Shown here: in pieces, positions 59,267-64,000 of the stretch | Layout: every line of letters starts with the position of its first letter | Numbering within the stretch: the stretch's first letter is position 1 | IMG/VR virus record: IMGVR_UViG_3300033233_000020 | Span: 1 to 64,000 of that record | Length of the DNA stretch: 64,000 nucleotides | Source of the DNA: a virus | Reading direction: 5' to 3' (one strand) | Position numbers and translations under genes: made by a program | Notes under the pieces: generated by a model | Seen by the model: the letters and a program-made list of their open reading frames with translations, nothing else | Databases searched by the model: none | Told to the model about the DNA's origin: nothing

Positions 59267-59640
59267 TGAATAACCCACAACATCCCATCACCCCACCGCC
59301 GGAGCTGGTGCAGCAGTGGTTGTGCTCAGACGACTACCTGTGGGGTCCGCTTGAGCAGACGTCCATCACCATCACGACCAACCGGCTCCAGAACGTCGCC
59401 GCCCAAGCCGCCCAATGGGGCGCCGACCAGGAGCTGGAGGGGTGTTGTAGGTGGTTGCCGAAGCTACCCCCGTGGAGCGCAAACGACCTGCGCAAGCATC
59501 GCCGCCCCAAGCCGCCGAGCTTGAAGGAGCAGGCGCTAACTGCGCTACACGCTGTTGCAACAGGATCTAATGACACCCGTGAGCAACACCAAGACCTTGA
59601 CACTATTCGCCAAGCATTAGAGGCATTACCTAATGACTGA
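59266..59640 (+). CDS. ITPPPEL-family protein, GC-rich insert
   Basis: A 124-residue protein: ITPPPELVQQWLCSDD, AAQAAQWGADQELEGCCRW, RPKPPSLKEQALTALHAV, DTIRQALEALPND. This is the full picocyanobacterial layout. Its 5' end shares 22 identical nt with the gene at 11592. The stretch 59280-59570 is far GC-richer than neighbours, implying recent acquisition from a picocyanobacterium or its phage. Function unknown. Confidence 0.7.
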   Translation: MNNPQHPITPPPELVQQWLCSDDYLWGPLEQTSITITTNRLQNVAAQAAQWGADQELEGCCRWLPKLPPWSANDLRKHRRPKPPSLKEQALTALHAVATGSNDTREQHQDLDTIRQALEALPND

Positions 59641-59800
59641 ACGTGAAAACTTCTACAAGTGGATAAAAACCTGTCCACTTACTGACTACAAAATATGTGA
59701 GGCAACTCTAACTTCTGTGTCATATGAATTTAACTTCAACACTGTTGAACCAGACATTGATCAACTCATTGATGATGTATTGATTCATCTAGAGAAATAG
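59633..59800 (+). CDS. Micro-protein, 55 aa
   Basis: ATG 59633 overlaps the previous stop by 8 nt; TAG at 59798-59800. An acidic protein (MTERENFYKWIKTCPLTDYK, ending IDDVLIHLEK). No family is recognised. Confidence 0.55.
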   Translation: MTERENFYKWIKTCPLTDYKICEATLTSVSYEFNFNTVEPDIDQLIDDVLIHLEK

Positions 59801-59821
59801 CCAATACTACCCATGTATTGG
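59801..59821 (+). promoter_or_regulatory. Intergenic hairpin
   Basis: CCAATAC-TACCCAT-GTATTGG: a perfect 7-bp stem beginning at the base after the stop of the micro-gene. No T-run. It precedes a family B element by about 20 nt. Confidence 0.5.
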
Positions 59822-59842
59822 CACATCTTCTAATACATAACC

Positions 59843-59869
59843 AGACCTGAGCATGTCTATAAACTGCTC
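59843..59869 (+). ncRNA. Family B leader stem-loop, copy 2
   Basis: AGAC-CTGAGCAT-GTCT then ATAAACTGCTC; 31 nt before ATG 59901. The stem sequence differs from copies 3-4 (CGTC/GACG) yet is fully paired, while loop and tail are kept. The ATG at 59853 lies in the loop and is probably not a start. Confidence 0.7.
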
Positions 59870-59900
59870 CGCAAAACCCACATTCAATCCCCTGCAAATC

Positions 59901-60101
59901 ATGCAATCAACCTCTGACTTCATTGATGAGCAACGCAATGCTGACATGCTTGATGCACTGGCAGACATTGCATACGAACAAGAACAAGCTATGCGTGAAT
60001 CCGAGCAAAGCGATTGGGATGGCATCGATGAAATATCTGATGCCGAACGCAATGCTTGTGATCACTACAACGAACGTTATGTAATCACTACCCATGACTA
60101 A
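59901..60101 (+). CDS. Acidic hypothetical protein, 66 aa
   Basis: Start at ATG 59901 (MQSTSDFIDEQRNADMLDAL) after the leader; the longer 82-residue frame from 59853 would begin inside the RNA loop. A highly acidic helical protein (DIAYEQEQAMRESEQSDWDG). No family is recognised. Confidence 0.6.
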   Translation: MQSTSDFIDEQRNADMLDALADIAYEQEQAMRESEQSDWDGIDEISDAERNACDHYNERYVITTHD

Positions 60102-60531
60102 CAAAGCACCACAAGATGAGGATCTAATACTCATCGCTGTAGCAATCTGCTACACACTATTCACTTTACTATTCCAACTCATTTCAGAACTATGGCACTC
60201 CTACCTGAACAACTACTCATTGCCGAAGTCGTTGGCTACGAACCCGTCACCAATGACGAAGGCATGCAACAATACCCAGCCGACGTTGACTTTCAAGATG
60301 CACCCAAAGGTGCCATCCCCTGTACAGGAAACGTCTACAAGAACAAGAAGGGCGTCCTCCGTTGCTACTGGATTCCAGCCGGTGGCAACTACTCGTCAGA
60401 GGAAGGGGACGAACTCACAGGTTGGTACGACGTACCTGACCTCGAAGACATCGAAGAATGGACTTTCGACTCAGTCTGCTTCACACCCTGTGACGACGAA
60501 GTCGAACCTGACCACCCCGATAGCTGGCTAA
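60094..60531 (+). CDS. Membrane protein overlapping the gene at 60192
   Basis: The first 45 residues look real: MTNKAPQDEDLILIAVAICY and TLFTLLFQLISELWHSYL make one membrane helix and fill the gap before 60192. The remaining 100 residues are Thr/Ser/Asn/Lys-rich and are read entirely in another phase of the next gene, so this part may be incidental. Confidence 0.4.
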   Translation: MTNKAPQDEDLILIAVAICYTLFTLLFQLISELWHSYLNNYSLPKSLATNPSPMTKACNNTQPTLTFKMHPKVPSPVQETSTRTRRASSVATGFQPVATTRQRKGTNSQVGTTYLTSKTSKNGLSTQSASHPVTTKSNLTTPIAG

Positions 60532-60551
60532 GTATCCTTGGCCTTATCTAA
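60192..60551 (+). CDS. Acidic hypothetical protein, 119 aa
   Basis: A well-formed protein (MALLPEQLLIAEVVGYEPVT, later GWYDVPDLEDIEEWTFDSVC) with strong Asp/Glu content and a GC-preferring third position (GAC, GTC) unlike its neighbours. No family is recognised. The frame at 60094 overlaps it by 340 nt. Confidence 0.65.
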   Translation: MALLPEQLLIAEVVGYEPVTNDEGMQQYPADVDFQDAPKGAIPCTGNVYKNKKGVLRCYWIPAGGNYSSEEGDELTGWYDVPDLEDIEEWTFDSVCFTPCDDEVEPDHPDSWLSILGLI

Positions 60552-60568
60552 TTAATTAGATTACGCAT

Positions 60569-60775
60569 TTAAGGAGCAAACTTCTGCATTTGATTTAATA
60601 ATCTAATATCTGCTTGTTTTTTTATTACAGGAATGCTTTCATTATTTACAATAGACTCTAAAAAGCTTATCACTTTATCTTGCGATGGCATAGAACCATG
60701 AGCTTTCATGTATTCTTGTTGCCATCCTTGCAGAAAAGGACTATTACTTATTGAATATCGACCAGCAATTAACAT
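60569..60775 (-). CDS. Opposite-strand small protein, 68 aa
   Basis: The only leftward gene of this arm. A helical protein (FLQGWQQEYMKAHGSMPSQD, later IPVIKKQADIRLLNQMQKF). It converges with the acidic gene at an 18-bp gap containing TAATTAATTA. No family is recognised. Confidence 0.5.
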   Translation of the reverse strand: MLIAGRYSISNSPFLQGWQQEYMKAHGSMPSQDKVISFLESIVNNESIPVIKKQADIRLLNQMQKFAP

Positions 60776-60807
60776 CTTATTTACACTATAGATGTTAATA
60801 TTTTAAC

Positions 60808-60865
60808 CCTGGGCAACCACAATCGCTAAGCACATAGCTTAGAAAGATATGGTGTAAGTCCCAGG
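60808..60865 (+). ncRNA. Leader RNA with GGTGTAAGTCC core
   Basis: Outer stem CCTGGG/CCCAGG encloses the hairpin CTAAGC-ACATA-GCTTAG (60826-60842) and the GGTGTAAGTCC core (60851-60861) shared with family A copy 3. It ends 16 nt before ATG 60882. Confidence 0.5.
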
Positions 60866-60881
60866 ATCAACCCTCAATTCA

Positions 60882-61166
60882 ATGCAAACCTACCCCGAGT
60901 ATCCAGTGTCTGACCACGCAAACATCCTACGCATCATCAAGGAACTCAACGAGATCCTTACACGTGAATCCAAGCGTTACGAAATGGATGAGCACCTGAC
61001 TCCATCTATGCGCAGCTTATTGGAGGAGGAGATCATTCCTGCACTAGAGAATGAAATCAATTGGGAACCAAGTGATGCAGACCTTGGCTATGGTGGTGAA
61101 CCACCTATGACTGCTGATGAAATGCACACTGCTGCATGGCAACAGCACCAAGAACTACATAGGTGA
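60882..61166 (+). CDS. Acidic hypothetical protein, 94 aa
   Basis: A helical, acidic protein (ILRIIKELNEILTRESKRYE, later EEEIIPALENEINWEPSDAD). No family is recognised. It follows the leader above and precedes the gene-free stretch 61167-61534. Confidence 0.65.
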   Translation: MQTYPEYPVSDHANILRIIKELNEILTRESKRYEMDEHLTPSMRSLLEEEIIPALENEINWEPSDADLGYGGEPPMTADEMHTAAWQQHQELHR

Positions 61167-61174
61167 GATACTTG

Positions 61175-61213
61175 TAATCCGAGTAACTACCATCTATTCA
61201 TAATCCGAATAAC
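61175..61213 (+). repeat. Direct repeat TAATCCGARTAAC
   Basis: TAATCCGAGTAAC (61175-61187) and TAATCCGAATAAC (61201-61213), 26 bp apart. The second copy runs into the 5' strand of the three-way-junction RNA. They may be protein-binding sites or promoter parts. Confidence 0.45.
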
Positions 61214-61267
61214 AAAGGGCTGGTACGCATTAGTACCTAAGCCTGGTGCGGCCAGGCACCCTTTGTT
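61211..61267 (+). ncRNA. Three-way-junction RNA candidate
   Basis: Outer stem AACAAAGGG/CCCTTTGTT (9 bp), with inner hairpins GGTAC-GCATTA-GTACC (61222-61237) and GCCTGG-TGCGG-CCAGGC (61241-61257). All pairs are Watson-Crick. Further hairpins follow: TCCC-AAC-GGGA (61279-61289) and the 14-bp palindrome TCACTGGCCAGTGA (61298-61311). The gene-free stretch 61167-61534 contains nothing else that I can recognise except the inverted repeat at 61439. It could be a small RNA or a long 5' leader. Confidence 0.6.
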
Positions 61268-61438
61268 AAACGACGGAATCCCAACGGGAAGAATAGATCA
61301 CTGGCCAGTGAGGTCTCGAGAACCACACAAAGTCTAACTTTTAATCAAACTTAACTAACTCAGTACAAATACCCAATGAGACTAAGAGATCCCCCCTGCA
61401 CCCCCCTGGCAACCCACCACCAGCACTATTAGATTTAG

Positions 61439-61473
61439 AAGTAAGTCCCATGTAATACACATAAGACTTACTT
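61439..61473 (+). promoter_or_regulatory. 9-bp inverted repeat
   Basis: AAGTAAGTC and GACTTACTT separated by 17 nt, about 60 nt before the start at 61535. A possible hairpin or operator; TTGACA follows at about 61482 with TGATAGACT downstream. Confidence 0.4.
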
Positions 61474-61534
61474 GCTCTTCCTTGACATCCCTGATAGACT
61501 ACCAACTCATTCACCCACTCATCTCATGCCACTC

Positions 61535-61753
61535 ATGTCACCACTCAACGACGCACCTAAGCCACGCATTCCAGATGCCATCGACAAGCAACGGCTGCAA
61601 GCAATGCAGCTCGTAGCAAAGATGAAAGAATCTGCGGATAAGTACGGCGTTGGTTTCGTCGGCGGCTTCATCAGCCCCAACGGACAAAAGTTCATGATGA
61701 CAAACATGAACGAAGATGACACCAACGCACTCTTGCCGGATGACCTTAAGTGA
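61535..61753 (+). CDS. Hypothetical protein, 72 aa
   Basis: Start chosen at ATG 61535 (MSPLNDAPKPRIPDAIDKQR); earlier in-frame starts at 61526 or 61472 are possible. LQAMQLVAKMKESADKYGVG, then a beta-like GGFISPNGQKFMMTNM. No family is recognised. Confidence 0.6.
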   Translation: MSPLNDAPKPRIPDAIDKQRLQAMQLVAKMKESADKYGVGFVGGFISPNGQKFMMTNMNEDDTNALLPDDLK

Positions 61754-61989
61754 TTTACAAATCAATCACTGATCGTTACGAAAAGATATGGCAGATTACT
61801 GCAGAGGTAATTGCCCATCCTCACCGTACGATTACACCTCATGACAAACATCGTGCAACCGTTCTCATCAGCTTCTTATCCGGAGATGATGAGATGGTTG
61901 AATACATTCATTCTCAAATGAATGAAGATGATTTCAAACAGACCAAACAAATCCGCACCTTTGTACATGACAAAAAAATCACCCATTAA
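61750..61989 (+). CDS. Hypothetical protein, 79 aa
   Basis: GTG start at 61750 overlaps the previous stop (GTGA). A helical protein (KSITDRYEKIWQITAEVIAH, later DDEMVEYIHSQMNEDDF). No family is recognised. Confidence 0.6.
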   Translation: MIYKSITDRYEKIWQITAEVIAHPHRTITPHDKHRATVLISFLSGDDEMVEYIHSQMNEDDFKQTKQIRTFVHDKKITH

Positions 61990-62164
61990 CTTTGACAGAA
62001 CCATCGCAGGTGTCAACATCACCGAGAATGGTATCAAGTCGTACACTAAATCGTTTCAGCTTGGTCCCTTCCAGCTGACACTTAATGCTCGTGACTCTGG
62101 CGTACATGGATCTATATCCTTGCCAGGCACAGGCTTGAGTAAGAGAAACATTAAGATAATCTAA
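61967..62164 (+). CDS. DUF4236-like small protein
   Basis: A 65-residue protein from ATG 61967. IKSYTKSFQLGPFQLTLNAR, then GVHGSISLPGTGLSKR, follows the DUF4236 beta pattern (KSF.LGPF, G..GSI..PGTG). Function of the family is unknown. It overlaps the upstream gene by 23 nt. Confidence 0.6.
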   Translation: MTKKSPINFDRTIAGVNITENGIKSYTKSFQLGPFQLTLNARDSGVHGSISLPGTGLSKRNIKII

Positions 62165-62169
62165 AGATA

Positions 62170-62196
62170 CGTCCTGAGTATGACGTTAAACTGCTC
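62170..62196 (+). ncRNA. Family B leader stem-loop, copy 3
   Basis: CGTC-CTGAGTAT-GACG then TTAAACTGCTC, 26 nt before ATG 62223. Identical to copy 4 through the tail. Confidence 0.7.
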
Positions 62197-62222
62197 ATCA
62201 CTCACCTTCAACTACCACTGCA

Positions 62223-62417
62223 ATGACTACAGCAAAACCATTTGAATCTAATCTCAACATACTTGACCGCGTTCATGTTGCAAATTGTGCAGCAGAACGT
62301 GCACGTATGTACTGCACCGATACCGAAAGGTTCAACGGTGAGTTTGCTACAGTACGCATGTGGACAAACTACAAGTGTTTCATCTCGAACTACGGTAGCT
62401 ACGTAGAAACTTACTAA
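62223..62417 (+). CDS. Hypothetical protein, 64 aa
   Basis: MTTAKPFESNLNILDRVHVA, then CAAERARMYCTDTERFNGEF. Three Cys residues; no family is recognised. It shares one base with the next gene. Confidence 0.6.
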   Translation: MTTAKPFESNLNILDRVHVANCAAERARMYCTDTERFNGEFATVRMWTNYKCFISNYGSYVETY

Positions 62418-62674
62418 TGTCTGTCTTATCTATTCACGACACATCAATTGATAACAACCATGTCACAGTTACAGCAGTTGTGGAAGACATGCATCTCCTA
62501 CGCAGAGCAACTCGCGATGACCCTGATCAATGGGGTCCAGGCCTTTGTTCAACATCTTTTGAACTGGCTGACGACCAATCAATCCCTACTGATGAAGATG
62601 GCTTCTGCAGCTATCTTGATCAGCTTGACCCCCAATGGCAACTCGTTGACCTCTCTGATCGCTACCTAACATGA
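62417..62674 (+). CDS. Acidic hypothetical protein, 85 aa
   Basis: MSVLSIHDTSIDNNHVTVTA, then a strongly acidic body (DDQSIPTDEDGFCSYLDQLD). No family is recognised. It overlaps the next gene by ATGA. Confidence 0.6.
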   Translation: MSVLSIHDTSIDNNHVTVTAVVEDMHLLRRATRDDPDQWGPGLCSTSFELADDQSIPTDEDGFCSYLDQLDPQWQLVDLSDRYLT

Positions 62675-62874
62675 TTGGCTTCTCCTTTGAATTCAAACGA
62701 TGGTATGTAGTAGTACGTGGCCCCAAGGGTACCGTCTACTTAGCCTTTGGCTTTGCTAAGCAAATGCCTGTGTTCACACCAGCTAAAACTATGACTCTCC
62801 AAGAGTACATAGATGATTACAATGATGCCATCGTATTCACTAACGAAAGTGGTGAAGAGTTAATGCGCATCTAA
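62671..62874 (+). CDS. Hypothetical protein, 67 aa
   Basis: Beta-rich start (MIGFSFEFKRWYVVVRGPKG) then a helix (TLQEYIDDYNDAIVF). No family is recognised. Family B copy 4 begins six nucleotides after its stop. Confidence 0.6.
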   Translation: MIGFSFEFKRWYVVVRGPKGTVYLAFGFAKQMPVFTPAKTMTLQEYIDDYNDAIVFTNESGEELMRI

Positions 62875-62879
62875 TCTAA

Positions 62880-62906
62880 CGTCCTGAGTATGACGTTAAA
62901 CTGCTC
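62880..62906 (+). ncRNA. Family B leader stem-loop, copy 4
   Basis: CGTC-CTGAGTAT-GACG then TTAAACTGCTC, 27 nt before ATG 62934 of the large gene at the right edge. Confidence 0.7.
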
Positions 62907-62933
62907 ACACAATAAATCCACCCTTAACTCACC

Positions 62934-64000
62934 ATGCAGTTCCAACTACCCACAAATTTACAAACTGAGTTGATTGCGTATGATCCACAGCTCAAGGCTT
63001 TGGCTCGTACTCAAAAGCAATCAACAACCAAGAAATCTAAATACCCACTGGGTAATCCTATTGATCTTATCCCTAATGAAATCATTACAGCAGAGAGAGT
63101 ACAAGATGCCATTGATGCAATCAACAAGGCACCAGCCCCTGGTCGTTACCGCGAGTTCACCAAAGTAACGTCGACAGGTACAATAACCCACGCAGTCCTT
63201 TACCACTACGAACAAGTATGGTACGCAGCCTGGCTGCCACCTAAGGGCAAGGAAGCTGACTATATCTATGGCTATACCTATGCATACAAAGATACAGCTA
63301 CTGTACGCAAGTTATTGCCACGTGCTTTAAACATGGCAAAAGATGATTGTGTAAACAAACCATCTGGTAGATGTACGTTTGTTACTTATACACAACAAGT
63401 AACCAAACAAGATGTCATCAATGGAAGAGATACATATAATTGGAACATACCAAACATGCAACGATACGCGCAAAAATCACAAAATATGCGCGAACCTATT
63501 GATCGTTTTGAAAACCAAATTGAAATGTCTATACCTCAATGGAAAGACTCTAGAAATATATTCGAACGTATCAAAACCACATGTATTGCAGAGTTATTTA
63601 CACGTGATTTCCATACTGAATACTGGAAAGACATAAACAAATCCAAGTGGTTACCTTCTGTTGATATTATCTTTAGCTTTATTAACAACCAAGATGTACA
63701 CAGCTCATACAACTTATTCGCTGAAGATCTTTATGGTTATAAAAGTATCTTGCACATATTAGATACACCATACTTTCGTAAGTGGATCCAAAACAAATGC
63801 AATGAATCTATAGAATCATTTAACAATCCAGATACTGATACAAAGATATCAATTACACAACCATGGCTTATGATCTTTCATCTGTGTAAACAGATCAAAA
63901 CCGTACACAATATCTGGGGAAATGCATGTCCTCTTGATTACTATCAAACAAACCTCAATGCTTTACTCAGTGTTAGTTATAACTCTGGTTACAGTAAAGA
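62934..64000 (+). CDS. Large hypothetical protein, truncated by window end
   Basis: Open from ATG 62934 (MQFQLPTNLQTELIAYDPQL) for 355 codons to the window edge. It is rich in Tyr, Trp, Asn and Lys, with HYEQVWYAAWLPPKGKEADY, RKLLPRALNMAKDDC and WLPSVDIIFSFINNQDVHSS. No motif I recognise. It is the first long gene after the micro-gene array and is headed by a family B leader. Confidence 0.75.
   Translation, partial: MQFQLPTNLQTELIAYDPQLKALARTQKQSTTKKSKYPLGNPIDLIPNEIITAERVQDAIDAINKAPAPGRYREFTKVTSTGTITHAVLYHYEQVWYAAWLPPKGKEADYIYGYTYAYKDTATVRKLLPRALNMAKDDCVNKPSGRCTFVTYTQQVTKQDVINGRDTYNWNIPNMQRYAQKSQNMREPIDRFENQIEMSIPQWKDSRNIFERIKTTCIAELFTRDFHTEYWKDINKSKWLPSVDIIFSFINNQDVHSSYNLFAEDLYGYKSILHILDTPYFRKWIQNKCNESIESFNNPDTDTKISITQPWLMIFHLCKQIKTVHNIWGNACPLDYYQTNLNALLSVSYNSGYSK

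Noticed and set aside
59853-59900. ATG 59853 as start of the acidic gene
   Set aside because: It lies in the loop of family B copy 2; ATG 59901 keeps the standard leader spacing.

Overview
The window looks like most of the genome of a double-stranded DNA tailed phage that infects a picocyanobacterium (Synechococcus/Cyanobium type). The evidence is a cyanobacterial-style AEP primase/VapE protein, a full phage head-packaging set (large terminase, portal, scaffold candidate, major capsid), an NblA-like phycobilisome-degradation protein, a cyanobacterial-type RpoD sigma factor, and small proteins of the picocyanobacterial 'ITPPPEL' kind. I found no tRNA, rRNA, CRISPR array, integrase or transposase. 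Tape-measure, sheath and tail-tube genes are not recognisable, so the morphology is unresolved.

Layout. (1) 1-1994, leftward: a truncated primase-polymerase/VapE gene preceded by a small ribbon-helix-helix-like gene. (2) 2186-13836, rightward, about 58% G+C by spot counts, tightly overlapping genes: SNF2 helicase, beta-class DNA methyltransferase, SSL2-type helicase, VRR-NUC nuclease, RecE-like exonuclease, Bet/RecT annealase, excisionase-like HTH, SSB, an RlpA-like secreted protein, several micro-proteins and a phage-borne sigma-70 factor. (3) 13778-21897, leftward: endolysin (GH24 plus M15), holin-like membrane proteins and two very large repetitive fibre genes. Composition shifts from GC-rich to AT-rich inside this block. 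(4) 21952-25579, mostly rightward: HTH protein, Dam-like methylase with a changed motif, dCTP deaminase and DUF3310. (5) 25576-55350, leftward, about 40% G+C: NblA-like gene, lysozyme, virion proteins, a circularly permuted M23 peptidase, capsid, scaffold, portal and terminase genes, then about ten Ala/Gly-rich probable virion proteins ending in a 1191-residue protein. Two endonuclease genes and a small HTH gene are inserted here, two of the three on the opposite strand. (6) 55454-64000, rightward: more than 20 small genes, many with a structured RNA leader.

The most unusual part is region 6. Three families of short RNA elements recur just upstream of small genes. Family A has a three-hairpin architecture in three consecutive copies, with stems that change while pairing is kept. 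Family B is a stem-loop with a fixed CTRAGYAT loop and a fixed 3' TAAACTGCT, in four copies 26-31 nt upstream of start codons, with compensatory stem changes. Family C is a pair of CTGCG/CGCAG hairpins with 11-nt loops. A separate three-way-junction RNA candidate lies in a gene-free stretch near 61.2 kb. These leaders are followed by C/A-rich, Shine-Dalgarno-less tracts, unlike the structural genes, which have AGGAGG-type sites. I infer a phage-specific post-transcriptional control or RNA-processing system for early genes.

How the genes work together (inference): regions 1-2 supply replication, recombination and transcription takeover. Region 4 supplies nucleotide metabolism. The NblA-like protein would dismantle the host antenna. 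Regions 3 and 5 build the particle and lyse the cell. Region 6 probably holds early host-takeover micro-proteins.
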